Of a stretch of DNA of 64,000 nt, positions 50,347 through 59,905 are shown in pieces (position 1 is the stretch's first letter; each line of letters opens with the position of its first letter). This stretch comes from an uncultured Bacteroidales bacterium (GTDB lineage: Bacteria > Bacteroidota > Bacteroidia > Bacteroidales > P3). Below the pieces are notes generated by a model that was not told the origin of the DNA, ran no database searches, and saw nothing but the letters and a program-made list of their open reading frames with translations. The position numbers were made by a program, and so were the translations under genes. The stretch covers positions 43,815 through 107,814 of the forward strand of contig ONLW01000005.1 of the NCBI GenBank assembly GCA_900318835.1, in the 5' to 3' direction.

Positions 50347-51114
50347 TCAGAGGACATTCCATTTGAAGCCGTCGAAGGGGTGCATGCGGTCGAAATTTTG
50401 CTCTTTTGAGCGTTCTTGCATACGTTTGATGCGCTTGATGCCCCAACGCCACATAAGTATGTCAAAGACAATGAAAACGATGGTCAACACCCCCGATAAG
50501 ACCACACCAATCGTCATTTCGTTGTCGGTGCCTTGGGTGAAGGCGTCGCTGACCATCAGGAGGGCGTCGTAAGTGCCGTGCAGCAACACGGGGTAGAGCA
50601 AGGCATGGAGGAGGTGGGTGCGACGGTTGGGGAGGTCGAACTTGGCCAACGCCAGATGGTAACCCATGATGACGGCGAAAAGGAAGTGGGCCGGTACCGC
50701 CAACAGGCCGCGCGTGAGGGCGATATACATCGGGGCTTCGCTCGAAAAGACATACATGATATTTTCGATACAGGCAAAGCCCATTGAAAGGAAGACGGCA
50801 TAGACAATGCCATCGAAATATTCGTCGAAATAGGGACTCTTCCAAATAACCCACAACAGGAGCAGTAACTTGCACAGTTCCTCGCTGAAACCGGCCACAA
50901 CATAGCCAGTGAAAAGGCCGCCAGCCACCGGATCGAAAGGAGTGAATGCGCCGAGAAACATCTCCATGAGCGAAGCTGGCACAACACTCAGGCAGCCCAC
51001 AAAGAAAACCCAGGCAAGCTTTCCTATAGGTTCGGGCTGCAGCCTGTCTTTCTTATAGATGAAACACAGCAGGATGAGTACCGGCAACACCGCCGAGATA
51101 AGGGTGATATTCAT
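50347..51114 (-). CDS. PrsW-family intramembrane metalloprotease
   Basis: The 255-residue membrane protein has about seven hydrophobic segments and the PrsW/CAAX-related motifs: GFSEELCKLL (Glu pair), FACIENIMYVF, PAHFLFAVIMGY and LLHGTYDALL. These His and Glu residues should bind zinc in the membrane. Bacillus PrsW cleaves an anti-sigma factor; the substrate here is unknown. Its ATG overlaps the stop of the upstream radical SAM gene by 4 nt. Confidence 0.85.
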   Translation of the reverse strand: MNITLISAVLPVLILLCFIYKKDRLQPEPIGKLAWVFFVGCLSVVPASLMEMFLGAFTPFDPVAGGLFTGYVVAGFSEELCKLLLLLWVIWKSPYFDEYFDGIVYAVFLSMGFACIENIMYVFSSEAPMYIALTRGLLAVPAHFLFAVIMGYHLALAKFDLPNRRTHLLHALLYPVLLHGTYDALLMVSDAFTQGTDNEMTIGVVLSGVLTIVFIVFDILMWRWGIKRIKRMQERSKEQNFDRMHPFDGFKWNVL

Positions 51115-52091
51115 ATTGTTATGGTTTTACCGTTGGGCAATTGACTATAGAGGTAGCCCTGCCGGGTTCCACGACGGGTGAGTTCGGCCTCCACCAGAGC
51201 CGGAATCTCTTCGTTGCGCAGCAGACGACCGTCCTTGCGGCGAAAACTGCGCTCGGGACAGGCCTGGTAGCGCGGCGGCACCTCGCCGGCCAACCGTTCC
51301 ACCACAAGATCGGTCCGTAGCCGTTCCAGCAAGTCACATATGAGTGCAATATATTCATCGAGAGAGAGTTGCAACAGTGACTTTCTGAAAGCCTCGTCCT
51401 GATACTGACGTTCCATCTCGGTACCGTGGAGAATCTGCAATTGGTGGAATTTGACGGTGGTGAGCGGCAGTGAGTTGACAATGTCGGCTTCGACCAGCAG
51501 GTCGTCGCGGCTCTCTCCGGGGAGGCCCAAGATGAGATGGCCGCCCACGGGAAGTCCGCGTTCAGCGGTGGCTCGAATCGCTGCCTGCGTGCAGGCAAAA
51601 TCATGGCCACGGTTGATAGCCCTCAGCGTGCGGTCGTAACAACTCTCAATACCATATTCCACAGCCACATAGTATCTCTTTGAGTACTCTGCCAGCAGGT
51701 CGAGCACAGAGCCGTCGACACAGTCGGGGCGCGTACCAACAACCAGCCCCACCACCCCCTCATGGCGCAGCGCCTCGTCGTAGCGCTCACGCAGCACCTC
51801 GAGGGGCGCATATGTATTGCTATATGCTTGGAAATATGCCAGGTATACCGGAGCCGAACGGTAGCGGTGGCGATGGAAGGCGATGCCCTCATCAAGCTGT
51901 TCTGTGATGGATGCCACCCGTCGGCAGTAGGAGGGGTTGAAGGCCTCGTTGGTGCAGAAGGTACACCCCCCTGTACTGCAACGGCCATCACGATTGGGAC
52001 AGCTGAAGCCGCCGTCAATCGACAACTTCTGTACCCGCGTACCAAAATGCTCGCGGAAATAGGCGCTATAGGCGTTGTAATGCATAGACAT
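51111..52091 (-). CDS. TIGR01212-type radical SAM protein
   Basis: The 326-residue protein begins [20 protein letters not shown] and contains [13 protein letters not shown], the cluster-binding cysteines CTFC preceded by GRCSTGGC, and [12 protein letters not shown]. This order is that of the YhcC/TIGR01212 family of radical SAM enzymes, whose reaction is not firmly known. The start at 52091 is chosen because a TACCTTTG promoter box lies at 52108-52116, excluding the longer frame. It is divergent from cysS and coupled to the PrsW gene. Confidence 0.85.
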   Translation of the reverse strand: MSMHYNAYSAYFREHFGTRVQKLSIDGGFSCPNRDGRCSTGGCTFCTNEAFNPSYCRRVASITEQLDEGIAFHRHRYRSAPVYLAYFQAYSNTYAPLEVLRERYDEALRHEGVVGLVVGTRPDCVDGSVLDLLAEYSKRYYVAVEYGIESCYDRTLRAINRGHDFACTQAAIRATAERGLPVGGHLILGLPGESRDDLLVEADIVNSLPLTTVKFHQLQILHGTEMERQYQDEAFRKSLLQLSLDEYIALICDLLERLRTDLVVERLAGEVPPRYQACPERSFRRKDGRLLRNEEIPALVEAELTRRGTRQGYLYSQLPNGKTITI

Positions 52092-52107
52092 TGCTTCGTT
52101 TCCAAAT

Positions 52108-52116
52108 GCAAAGGTA
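52108..52116 (-). promoter_or_regulatory. -7 box of the radical SAM-PrsW operon
   Basis: The minus strand reads TACCTTTGC, 17 nt before the start codon. The divergent cysS promoter lies about 40 nt away. Confidence 0.6.
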
Positions 52117-52148
52117 CTATTTTTTTCCAATATGAGGGATTTTTTTCG

Positions 52149-52156
52149 TATTTTTG
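52149..52156 (+). promoter_or_regulatory. -7 box of cysS
   Basis: TATTTTTG fits the consensus and lies 20 nt upstream of the cysS ATG at 52177. It decides the start, because the upstream in-frame ATG would lie before the transcript start. Confidence 0.6.
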
Positions 52157-52176
52157 CATTTTATTATAATTGCATT

Positions 52177-53661
52177 ATGGAACAACAATTGTTGATTTAC
52201 AATACCTTGTCTCGCAACAAGGAACTCTTCCGCCCACTGACCGAGGGCCGTGTGGGCATGTATGTGTGCGGCCCCACCGTCTACGGCGACGGCCATCTGG
52301 GTCACGCACGTCCCGCCATTACCTTCGACGTGGTATATCGTTACCTCAGCCACCTCGGCTACAAGGTGCGCTATGTGCGCAACATCACCGATGTGGGTCA
52401 TCTGGAGCATGATGCCGACGAGGGTGAGGATAAAATCGCCAAGAAAGCCCGTCTCGAACAACTCGAGCCCATGGAAGTGGCACAATACTACACCAACCGC
52501 TACCATGCCGCCATGGAGAAACTCAACGTGCTGCCGCCCAGCATTGAACCCCACGCCAGCGGCCACATCATTGAGCAGATAGCCCTCGTGCAGCAGATTC
52601 TCGATGCCGGCTACGCCTATGTATCCAACGGCAGCGTTTACTTCGACGTACGCAAATACCAAGAAGAAACACACAAATACGGCCGCCTCAGTGGCCGTGT
52701 CATCGAGGAAATGCTCGCCACCACACGTGAGCTCGACGGTCAGGAAGAGAAGCGCTTCTCTGGCGACTTCGCCCTGTGGAAGAAAGCCTCGCCTGAGCAC
52801 ATCATGCGCTGGCCTTCGCCTTGGAGCGACGGATTCCCCGGCTGGCATGCCGAATGTACCGCCATGGGTGCCAAATACCTCGGCTCGCCCTTCGACATCC
52901 ACGGTGGCGGCATGGACCTTGTCTTCCCGCACCACGAAAGCGAGATAGCGCAATGCGTGGCCTCCACCGGCCATGAGCCCTGCCGCTACTGGATGCACAA
53001 CAACATGATTACCATCAATGGCCAGAAAATGGGCAAGTCTCTGGGCAACTTCATCACCCTTGACGAGTTCTTCACCGGTAGCCATAAAGACAAGGACGGC
53101 AAGGAAATGCTCGAGCAGCCCTACTCGCCCATGACCATCCGCTTCTTCATCCTGCAGGCCCACTACCGCAGCACCGTCGACTTCAGCAACGAAGCCCTGC
53201 AAGCCTCCGAAAAAGGTTTCACCAAACTGATGGAAGCCCACAAGACGTTGTCGCGCCTACAGCCATCCAAAGAAAGTGGTGCTGACGTGAACAAATACCG
53301 CACGCTCTGCTATGAGGCTATGAATGACGATTTCAACACTCCCATCGTCATCAGTCACCTCTTCGACGCAGCCCGCATCATCAACCAGGCCAACGACGGA
53401 AAGCTGAAACTCACCCAAGCCGACATCAACGAGTTGAAGGGCGTCTTCGACACCTTCCTCTTCGACATCCTCGGCATGAAAGACGAGACCTCGAACGACA
53501 ACACCGCTCTCATCGACGGACTGATGCACATCATCCTCGACATCCGCGCCACCGCCAAAGCCAACAAAGACTGGACCACCAGCGACAAAATACGCGACGC
53601 CCTCAACGCCGCTGGTGTTACTGTAAAAGATGGCAAAGACGGCGCAACGTGGCAATTATAA
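52177..53661 (+). CDS. cysS: Cysteinyl-tRNA synthetase
   Basis: The 494-residue class I synthetase charges tRNA-Cys. Visible motifs: MYVCGPTVY with the zinc-binding Cys (C31), the HIGH-type GHLGHARP (39-46), [19 protein letters not shown] and the KMSKS-type KMGKS (284-288). The length is normal and ends in the anticodon-binding part. A short 7-nt-type array (53661-53690) follows before the next gene. Confidence 0.96.
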   Translation: MEQQLLIYNTLSRNKELFRPLTEGRVGMYVCGPTVYGDGHLGHARPAITFDVVYRYLSHLGYKVRYVRNITDVGHLEHDADEGEDKIAKKARLEQLEPMEVAQYYTNRYHAAMEKLNVLPPSIEPHASGHIIEQIALVQQILDAGYAYVSNGSVYFDVRKYQEETHKYGRLSGRVIEEMLATTRELDGQEEKRFSGDFALWKKASPEHIMRWPSPWSDGFPGWHAECTAMGAKYLGSPFDIHGGGMDLVFPHHESEIAQCVASTGHEPCRYWMHNNMITINGQKMGKSLGNFITLDEFFTGSHKDKDGKEMLEQPYSPMTIRFFILQAHYRSTVDFSNEALQASEKGFTKLMEAHKTLSRLQPSKESGADVNKYRTLCYEAMNDDFNTPIVISHLFDAARIINQANDGKLKLTQADINELKGVFDTFLFDILGMKDETSNDNTALIDGLMHIILDIRATAKANKDWTTSDKIRDALNAAGVTVKDGKDGATWQL

Positions 53662-53688
53662 GTTATGAACTAAAAAGTTAAGAGTTAT

Positions 53689-54396
53689 ATGAAAAAAGGA
53701 GACTGGATACTCATTCTTTGCGTCATTGCAGTGTTGACGCCCTTCTTTATTCCGGCCACAGGCTTCTTCGCATGGTTCTGTACCGCCACAGCCGCACATC
53801 CCTATATCATGGCCTTCTTCAAGTTCGCCATCCTTGCCACCCTCGGTGAGATGCTGGCTCTTCGCATCCGCAAGGGTGTCTACAACGAGAAGGGCTTCGG
53901 TGTGGCTCCCCGCATGATTGTGTGGGGTTTCCTCGGCATGGCAATCGCTATGTCGATGGTCATCTTCAAGGTCGGTGTTCCCGCTTTCTTGGAGACCGTG
54001 GGAAGCTGCGAGAAAGGCTCACTGGCAGCGGTATTCAATGCCGCTGAGTTCACCTGGGGCAAGCTAGGTATCGCTTTCGCCGTCTCGGTGCTGATGAACA
54101 GCATCTTTGCCCCCGTAATGATGACCTTCCACAAATGTACCGACATCCACATTACCGATAACGGTGGCACTATGGCGGGCCTCCTTCGCCCCATGAAGAT
54201 GCGCGAGATTATGAGCAAGAAGGTCAACTGGGACATCCAGTGGAACCTCGTCATCAAGAAGACTATCCCCCTCTTCTGGTTCCCGATGCACACCATCACC
54301 TTCATCCTGCCCTCCACCTTCCAAGTGCTCTTCGCCGCCCTCCTGGGTGTCGCGCTTGGACTCATTCTCGCACTGGCCGGAGGAAGCAAGAAATGA
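53689..54396 (+). CDS. Integral membrane protein, Mpv17/PMP22-like
   Basis: The 235-residue protein has about six hydrophobic segments. The C-terminal KKTIPLFWFPMHTITFILPS recalls the tryptophan/proline-rich helix end of the Mpv17/PMP22 family, a label used for similar Bacteroidales proteins. The function is not known. It lies 27 nt after cysS and overlaps the next gene by 4 nt. Confidence 0.6.
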   Translation: MKKGDWILILCVIAVLTPFFIPATGFFAWFCTATAAHPYIMAFFKFAILATLGEMLALRIRKGVYNEKGFGVAPRMIVWGFLGMAIAMSMVIFKVGVPAFLETVGSCEKGSLAAVFNAAEFTWGKLGIAFAVSVLMNSIFAPVMMTFHKCTDIHITDNGGTMAGLLRPMKMREIMSKKVNWDIQWNLVIKKTIPLFWFPMHTITFILPSTFQVLFAALLGVALGLILALAGGSKK

Positions 54397-55574
54397 AAAA
54401 AGTTTTAGTATTCATAGTCCTACTAGTTCAACTACTTCAACTAGAGGCGCAGAGCCCATTCTCCTTCGACTTTCACGGCTTCGTCAATCCCCACTATTAT
54501 GCCGATAGCCGCAGCGTGGTGGGTGGCCGTGAGGATATGATGCTCTTTTACCCTAAACCCATCCTAAAAGACAGTCTCGGCAACGACCTCAACGACGGCT
54601 GGCAGGCCAATATGCTGGCCATCACCGCCCGCCTCGGGCTCAAAATCACCGGCCCCGAGATGCTGGGAGCTAAAACCAGCGCCTATATCGAGGGCGACTT
54701 CACCGGTAGCACCAACGCTACCATCAACGACCTGCGCTTGCGTCACGCCTACATCACCCTCGACTGGGGCCACCACAAGCTCCTTGCGGGTCAGTACTGG
54801 TATGCGATGGTCATCCACGAGATTATGCCGATGACTAACCCGCTGAATATGGGCGCGCCTTTCCATTGCTATGCCCGTCAGCCGCAGGTGCGCTACGAGT
54901 ACCATCACGATGCCATCGAGGCTGTTGCCGTCGCCCAGTGGCAGCTCGACAACATGAGCCAGGGTGTGCTCAACGGCACGCCCACCAGTAGCACTCAGTT
55001 CGCCCGTCACAGCCTTATCCCTGAACTCAACGCCCAGCTGCGCTTCCGCACCGATAACCTTTTCTTCGGCGTCGCCGCCAACCTGAAGACCATCCAGCCC
55101 ATGGTACAGACGACCTATGCCGCCGTACAGTCCTCCACCGACCTCTACTCCTCCTTCTCTTGGAGTCTCTTCGGCAAGGCTACGCTCGGCCCCGTCACCG
55201 TCAAAGCCCAGACGCTCCTCAACAACAGCCTCTACGAAGGCTGCTCGCTGGGTGGCTACCTGATGCTGGCCGACAGTACTTTCCAGGACTGGCATTTTAA
55301 TACTGTGTGGATTGACGTCGAGCGCAACGAGGGCCACTGGCGCCCCGGCCTCTTCATGGGCTTCGCTAAAAACCTCGACTACGGCAATACCGACTTCGTC
55401 CATTGTTTCGGCCGCGGACACGACATGAAATACCTCTGGCGCATCCAGCCCCGCCTCACCTATACCACCGGCAATGGCCTCTCTTTCACCGGCGAAGCCG
55501 AATACACCCGTGCCGGCTATTCCGACCCCGTGGGCAACCTCCGCCTCTCCCTCAGTATGACCTATGCTTTTTAA
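54393..55574 (+). CDS. Outer-membrane barrel protein (porin-like)
   Basis: The 393-residue product has a signal peptide (MKKVLVFIVLLVQLLQLEAQ) and a beta-rich body starting FSFDFHGFVNPHYYADSRSV and ending SLSMTYAF with a terminal aromatic, as in outer-membrane barrels. The start overlaps the stop of the preceding gene (ATGA). The core of the signal peptide (LLVQLLQLEAQ) is encoded by a 7-nt-type array at about 54417-54444. The transported solute is unknown. Confidence 0.72.
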   Translation: MKKVLVFIVLLVQLLQLEAQSPFSFDFHGFVNPHYYADSRSVVGGREDMMLFYPKPILKDSLGNDLNDGWQANMLAITARLGLKITGPEMLGAKTSAYIEGDFTGSTNATINDLRLRHAYITLDWGHHKLLAGQYWYAMVIHEIMPMTNPLNMGAPFHCYARQPQVRYEYHHDAIEAVAVAQWQLDNMSQGVLNGTPTSSTQFARHSLIPELNAQLRFRTDNLFFGVAANLKTIQPMVQTTYAAVQSSTDLYSSFSWSLFGKATLGPVTVKAQTLLNNSLYEGCSLGGYLMLADSTFQDWHFNTVWIDVERNEGHWRPGLFMGFAKNLDYGNTDFVHCFGRGHDMKYLWRIQPRLTYTTGNGLSFTGEAEYTRAGYSDPVGNLRLSLSMTYAF

Positions 55575-55596
55575 TCGACTAAAACTATATTCATCC

Positions 55597-56415
55597 ATGA
55601 AAAAAGCAACTCATTTCTTTGCTGTCGCAAGCTTGATTCTCACCTTTCATTCTTCACTCTTTTCCTCCGCTTCAGCACAAAAGTCAAACTGGTCATTCTT
55701 TTTGGGAGGAAGCTATGCCATAGGAGACTTCGGCGATGTGGACATTAAAAACAACGACTGGGCGCTTATCTCTCCCAATAGCACCAAGGGTGGTGCCGGC
55801 CTAGGCTTTGACCTCGGCATCTCCTATCTCAAACCACTAGGCAATGGCAAAACCTCACTCCTCCTAAGTGTTGATTTCCTCTACTCCTTTGTCAATACCT
55901 CTGTCAGGAATAATATCCGCAACTTGCAGGTCGAAGCCTCCAATGTCTTCCAAAAAGCAGAATCCACCAACCCCAGTTTCATGAATATGCCCATCCTCGC
56001 CGGACTTCACCACGAAGAATCTATCGGCGGCAATTTCAAAGCCTACTTCGAGGCCCAGTTGGGTATCGCCCTGCGATGGATCAACGACCGCAGCGGCGAG
56101 CTGAGAGGGGCTTCCGCGCCGTTTACAATAGGTCCCTGGGATAACCTGACCGACTATAGCTATACGGACCATTTCTACAGCACCCCGGGATTGGCCTTCC
56201 GCATTGCCGTCGGCATGGTGATGGAAGAACACTGGCTCGTCGATTTTGGATTCCTCTACCTGGGGAAATTCAATCTGGAGGGCTACGAGGACTATGAGAT
56301 AACCACTGCTGCCGCCTATCTCACCCCGAGTGTCACCTCCAACGGGAGTGCCGGATTTAGTGCCGGTACAATCAACCCCTTGATGCTGGTCCTAAGGTTA
56401 GGCTATCGTTTATGA
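55597..56415 (+). CDS. Predicted outer-membrane beta-barrel protein
   Basis: The 272-residue product has a signal peptide (MKKATHFFAVASLILTFHSS, then LFSSASAQ) and strands typical of small barrels (WSFFLGGSYAIGDFGDVD at the start, MLVLRLGYRL at the end). I do not recognise a family. The start at 55597 is chosen for the signal peptide. Part of the signal peptide again comes from a 7-nt-type array (about 55638-55667). Confidence 0.65.
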   Translation: MKKATHFFAVASLILTFHSSLFSSASAQKSNWSFFLGGSYAIGDFGDVDIKNNDWALISPNSTKGGAGLGFDLGISYLKPLGNGKTSLLLSVDFLYSFVNTSVRNNIRNLQVEASNVFQKAESTNPSFMNMPILAGLHHEESIGGNFKAYFEAQLGIALRWINDRSGELRGASAPFTIGPWDNLTDYSYTDHFYSTPGLAFRIAVGMVMEEHWLVDFGFLYLGKFNLEGYEDYEITTAAAYLTPSVTSNGSAGFSAGTINPLMLVLRLGYRL

Positions 56416-57236
56416 AAATCAACTATCATACCCATAGCAGCTACTGCGACGGAAAGGCCACGCCACGCGAGATGGTGGAGTTCGCCGTGGCCCATGGCTT
56501 CATCGCGTTGGGATTTACCGGTCACTGTCCATTGCCCTTTGAGAATACCTTTTCTATCATCAATTATGAAGGCTATTGCAACGAAATCCGCGCTCTTAAG
56601 GAAGAATATGCCGACCGTATCAAGATACTCCTCGGCCTCGAGATGGACTATGTACCGGGCATGCTCGAGGATTTCACGCCCCTGATAAAAAAGGGCGGAC
56701 TGGAATACACCATCGGCAGCGTGCATCTGATTCCTCCCGAAGGCGTTACACCACACAGCAATGAAGACCTATGGATGATTGACGGCAGCCGCTACCAGAC
56801 CTACGACGAAGGTCTGATGAAGCACTTCGGCGGCGACATCCGTCGTGGCGTCCGCGCCTACTTCCACAACGAGAACGCCATGCTGGAGCGCAACCGCCCC
56901 ACCATCGTCGGCCACCCCGACAAGATAGTGATGCACAACCGCGACCGCTACTTCCACGAGGACGAACCCTGGTACCGCGACCTCGCCCTCGAGACCATCC
57001 ATCTCATCAAAGAGCTCGACCTCATCTGCGAAATCAACACCCGCGGCATCTACAAGGGCCGTCATGCCGACTACTACCCCGGCAAGTGGCTCATCGAAGA
57101 GATGAAACAGCTCCGCATTCCAGTCATCGTCAGCACCGATGCCCACGCCCCGGAGGATCTCCTTCGCACGGAGGGCGCTTACGAATACCTACGTGAGATC
57201 GGCTACCCCGAAGTGCTACAATCTCTGCCCGTCTGA
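56412..57236 (+). CDS. PHP-domain phosphatase, histidinol-phosphatase type
   Basis: The 274-residue protein opens with NYHTHSSYCDGKATPREMVE and GFTGHCPLPF, the metal-binding motifs of HisK-type PHP phosphatases, followed by GLEMDYVPG, SVHLIPPEG, VGHPDKI and STDAHAPEDL. The reaction would be dephosphorylation of histidinol phosphate in histidine biosynthesis, although no other his gene is near. Its ATG overlaps the stop of the barrel gene, and its 3' end overlaps the convergent NUDIX gene by 21 nt. Confidence 0.85.
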   Translation: MKINYHTHSSYCDGKATPREMVEFAVAHGFIALGFTGHCPLPFENTFSIINYEGYCNEIRALKEEYADRIKILLGLEMDYVPGMLEDFTPLIKKGGLEYTIGSVHLIPPEGVTPHSNEDLWMIDGSRYQTYDEGLMKHFGGDIRRGVRAYFHNENAMLERNRPTIVGHPDKIVMHNRDRYFHEDEPWYRDLALETIHLIKELDLICEINTRGIYKGRHADYYPGKWLIEEMKQLRIPVIVSTDAHAPEDLLRTEGAYEYLREIGYPEVLQSLPV

Positions 57237-57638
57237 CACTATCTGAGCGTGGTCAAAGGCCAAGGGCGGCAGCGCGTTGAGAGGCCACCAGCGCACCTCG
57301 GCGGCATCGTCTCCGGCCAAGGCATTGACGACATCCACTTTGACAAGGTACGCCGCCGTCACCGTGCGCCCTCGTGGATCCCGATCGGTGATGCTGTAGA
57401 CACCGATCAGTCGAATGTCTTTCGCGCTGACTTTCAGATGTGTCTCCTCGTCGAGTTCGCGCACGGCGCAGTGCTCCAGAGTCTCGTCCATCTCCATGAA
57501 GCCGCCCGGCAACGCCCAAAAACCTTTATAGGGCTCATTGCCCCGACGGACGAGCAACACCTCGCCCCGTGAATTAGTCACCATGCAGTCGGCCGTCAGC
57601 ATTGGCCGCGGGTACTCGTAGGTATATTTTCCAGCCAT
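57216..57638 (-). CDS. NUDIX hydrolase
   Basis: The 140-residue protein contains the NUDIX box as GGFMEMDETLEHCAVRELDE then ETHL, with the usual final Gly replaced by His. It begins MAGKYTYEYPRPMLTADCMV, a common opening of Bacteroidales NUDIX proteins. It hydrolyses a nucleoside diphosphate derivative that cannot be deduced. The start at 57638 is preferred, as a TACTTTTG box lies just upstream at 57660-57667. Confidence 0.88.
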   Translation of the reverse strand: MAGKYTYEYPRPMLTADCMVTNSRGEVLLVRRGNEPYKGFWALPGGFMEMDETLEHCAVRELDEETHLKVSAKDIRLIGVYSITDRDPRGRTVTAAYLVKVDVVNALAGDDAAEVRWWPLNALPPLAFDHAQIVSDGQRL

Positions 57639-57659
57639 ACAACAGTCTGTATTTGACTG

Positions 57660-57667
57660 CAAAAGTA
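57660..57667 (-). promoter_or_regulatory. -7 box of the NUDIX gene
   Basis: The minus strand reads TACTTTTG, 21 nt upstream of the start codon. No good -33 match. Confidence 0.55.
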
Positions 57668-57746
57668 CAAAATTTCCCAAGACTGGAAAAAACTTGTTTT
57701 ATCTACCGGCATAAACACCTAGAGGTCAATACCATGTACCCACCAA

Positions 57747-57803
57747 GTCTTACCCAAGTCTTTACCATCTCCTTACCATCACCTACTACAGTAGGTGATG
57801 GTA
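57747..57803. repeat. 11-nt array capped by a palindrome
   Basis: GTCTTACCCAA, GTCTTTACCAT, CTCCTTACCAT, CACCTACTACA follow in exact 11-nt steps. The last units form 14-nt arms (57774-57787 and 57790-57803) around 2 nt. It lies beyond the tRNA-Arg terminator. Confidence 0.85.
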
Positions 57804-57832
57804 GGTCGTTGGTAGGGTTGACATAGGGATAT

Positions 57833-57863
57833 AAAAAAAACGCCACCCTTTCGGGAGGCGTTT
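57833..57863 (-). terminator. Terminator after tRNA-Arg
   Basis: On the minus strand AACGCC, TCCCGAAAGGGT, GGCGTT and a T-run form a strong terminator ending the tRNA cluster. Confidence 0.9.
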
Positions 57864-57871
57864 CCTGAGGT

Positions 57872-57948
57872 TGGTGACCCTGCTGCGATTCGAACGCAGG
57901 ACCTACTGCTTAGAAGGCAGTTGCTCTATCCAGCTGAGCTACGGGGCC
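57872..57948 (-). tRNA. tRNA-Arg (anticodon TCT)
   Basis: The cloverleaf has anticodon loop CTTCTAA (TCT, reading AGA), T-arm CTGCG/CGCAG and acceptor GGCCCCG with CAGGGTC (one C-A mismatch). Discriminator A and CCA are encoded (57872-57874). Confidence 0.92.
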
Positions 57949-57965
57949 ATCTTTCTCTCTTTATG

Positions 57966-58040
57966 TCGGGGCACCCAGATTCGAACTGGGGGTCTCCTGC
58001 TCCCAAAGCAGGCGCGATAACCGGGCTTCGCTATGCCCCG
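57966..58040 (-). tRNA. tRNA-Pro (anticodon TGG)
   Basis: Acceptor CGGGGCA pairs with TGCCCCG; the anticodon loop is TTTGGGA (TGG). Discriminator A; the next bases read CA, so CCA is not fully encoded. Confidence 0.93.
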
Positions 58041-58050
58041 GAGGCTTATC

Positions 58051-58078
58051 AAAAAAGACGCCTTTCGGGGCGTCTTTT
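58051..58078. terminator. Terminator-like hairpin between tRNA-Ser and tRNA-Pro
   Basis: AAAAGACGCC, TTTC, GGGGCGTCTTTT works in both directions. It may act as a partial terminator or processing site within the tRNA cluster. Confidence 0.75.
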
Positions 58079-58168
58079 GGCGGAGAAGGGGGGATTCGAA
58101 CCCCCGGTACCCTAATCGAGTACGACAGTTTAGCAAACTGTTGGTTTCAGCCACTCACCCACCTCTCC
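58078..58168 (-). tRNA. tRNA-Ser (anticodon GCT)
   Basis: A class II tRNA with long variable arm. The anticodon loop is TTGCTAA (GCT, reading AGC/AGU); acceptor GGAGAGG pairs with CTTCTCC; discriminator G and CCA are encoded (58078-58080). Confidence 0.93.
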
Positions 58169-58180
58169 GTGTGTTCTTTG

Positions 58181-58212
58181 CAAAAGTACGAACATTTTTT
58201 GAACTGGCCAAA
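58181..58212 (-). promoter_or_regulatory. Promoter of the tRNA-Ser/Pro/Arg cluster
   Basis: The minus strand reads TTTG, 20 nt, TACTTTTG, close to consensus, 13 nt upstream of tRNA-Ser. Confidence 0.8.
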
Positions 58213-58258
58213 TTTTTTTTCATTTTCATTGGAATCGGCCAGCGTCATCTGTTATAGT

Positions 58259-59005
58259 TTACTTCTTATTTGCCTGATTAGCAACACTTTGCATCTTAGC
58301 AGCGATAACTTCGGGGTCACCGAGGAATTTGTCTTCAATGAGGCGCATCTGGTCGTCAAAAGTAAAGATATAGGGCACTGCCGTGGGCAAATTGAACTTA
58401 ATTATCTCGTCGTTCGACATGCCTTTGAGCTCTTTGACGATGCCGCGGAGCGAGTTGCCGTGGGCCACCACCATAAGGGTGTTGCGGTTCTCGAAGGCGG
58501 GAAGGATGGTGCCACGATAGTAGGGCATGAGACGTTCGATGGTGTCCTTGAGGCTCTCGGTGAGAGGGATGAGGTTGTCGGGAATCTCGTTGTAGCGAGG
58601 GTCGACACGGGGGCTGCGCTCATCATGGAGGTCGAGTGCCGGGGGCTGCACATCGAAGGAGCGGCGCCAGAGGAGCACCTGTTCATCGCCGTATTTGGCG
58701 GCGGTATCGGCCTTGTTGAGGCCCTGGATGGCGCCGTAGCTCTTCTCGTTGAGGCGCCAACTCTTCTGCACAGGCAACCAATCCATATCCATGGCGTCGA
58801 GAATTTCGTTGAGGGTCTTGACGGCACGTTTCAAGTAGCTGGTAAAGCAAAGTTCAGGACGGTAGCCCTCGGCCTTCAGCAGTTTGCCAGCTTCGTAGGC
58901 TTCTTTGATGCCGGCCTCGGTAAGGTCCACATCGGTCCAGCCGGTGAAAAGATTCAGTTTGTTCCAGGCGCTTTCGCCATGACGTACTAATATAAGCGTT
59001 TTCAT
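58259..59005 (-). CDS. gpmA: 2,3-bisphosphoglycerate-dependent phosphoglycerate mutase
   Basis: The 248-residue glycolytic enzyme interconverts 3- and 2-phosphoglycerate. Motifs are LVRHGESAWN with the phosphorylated His9, FTGWTDVDLTEAG, and a second His in VVAHGNSLRGIVK. The length is normal. Its ATG overlaps the stop of lgt by 4 nt. Confidence 0.95.
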   Translation of the reverse strand: MKTLILVRHGESAWNKLNLFTGWTDVDLTEAGIKEAYEAGKLLKAEGYRPELCFTSYLKRAVKTLNEILDAMDMDWLPVQKSWRLNEKSYGAIQGLNKADTAAKYGDEQVLLWRRSFDVQPPALDLHDERSPRVDPRYNEIPDNLIPLTESLKDTIERLMPYYRGTILPAFENRNTLMVVAHGNSLRGIVKELKGMSNDEIIKFNLPTAVPYIFTFDDQMRLIEDKFLGDPEVIAAKMQSVANQANKK

Positions 59006-59877
59006 TTCTTTTTCTCCTTTTCTTTAAATGTAACTATCTCTCCCTTAGGGAAGGGTCCCTGCGGGAATTTTTCTTTATGTGAGAGCCATGCAATGACCAG
59101 GCCTGCGGCGATGAAAGGCAGACTGAGGAGCTGACCCATGTTAAGCGCCATACCGGCCTCGAAGTCCACCTGGTCGTTCTTGACGAACTCGATGAGAAAC
59201 CTCACGCCGAACAGTGCCACCAGCCACCAGCCGAAGATGCTGCCGCTGCGGACATTGCCCTTCTTGCGGAGGTAGTACCACAGGCAGGTACCGAAGATGG
59301 CGAAATAGCTGAGACTCTCGTAGAGCTGCGTGGGATGCTTGGCGACGGTCTCACCGTTGCGGTCGAAGATGAATCCCCACGGCAGGTTGGTGGCATGGCC
59401 GTAAATCTCGCTGTTGAAGAGGTTTCCCAAGCGGATGAAAGCACCGCCGAGGGCGATGACAATGACCATGCGGTCGAGAATCCACCAGATATTCATAGCG
59501 TAGTGGCGCCAGTAGAGCCACATGGCCACCAAGATGCCCACGGCGGCCCCATGGCTAGCCAGACCTTCGAAGCCCGTGAACTGGCCGTTGCGGAAAGGCC
59601 AGACGATTTCCAGCCAATGCTCGGAGGTGAGGAAATAGTCAGGCTCGTAGAAGAGGCAGTGGCCCAGACGGGCACCCACAAGGGTGGCGAGGAACATGTA
59701 GACCACCAGGCTGTCGAGGTAGTCAGCCCTCACGTTCTCACGCTTGAACATCCGCGAGACAATCCAGTAGCCCAGGACGAAGGCCACAAGAAAACCCAGC
59801 GAATAGTAGCGCAAGCCAAAAGACCCGATGTTAAACATCACCGGGTCTATATTCCAATGGATGGCTAATGATAACAT
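59002..59877 (-). CDS. lgt: Prolipoprotein diacylglyceryl transferase
   Basis: The 291-residue inner-membrane enzyme attaches diacylglycerol to the lipobox Cys of lipoproteins, several of which occur in this window. Typical motifs are GLRYYSLGFLVAF, VGARLGHCLFYEP, GLASHGAAVGILVA, GNLFNSEIYGHAT and HPTQLYES. The C-terminal KEKFPQGPFPKGEIVTFKEK tail is encoded by a GGGACCCTTCCCTAAGGG-like palindromic stretch, perhaps an inserted repeat. Confidence 0.95.
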   Translation of the reverse strand: MLSLAIHWNIDPVMFNIGSFGLRYYSLGFLVAFVLGYWIVSRMFKRENVRADYLDSLVVYMFLATLVGARLGHCLFYEPDYFLTSEHWLEIVWPFRNGQFTGFEGLASHGAAVGILVAMWLYWRHYAMNIWWILDRMVIVIALGGAFIRLGNLFNSEIYGHATNLPWGFIFDRNGETVAKHPTQLYESLSYFAIFGTCLWYYLRKKGNVRSGSIFGWWLVALFGVRFLIEFVKNDQVDFEAGMALNMGQLLSLPFIAAGLVIAWLSHKEKFPQGPFPKGEIVTFKEKEKKK

Positions 59878-59905
59878 TATCTGTAACCTTTAACCAGTAA
59901 CACCT

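Noticed and set aside
59335-59868. A plus-strand frame opposite lgt
   Set aside because: Lgt motifs are unambiguous on the minus strand; the plus frame is a shadow.
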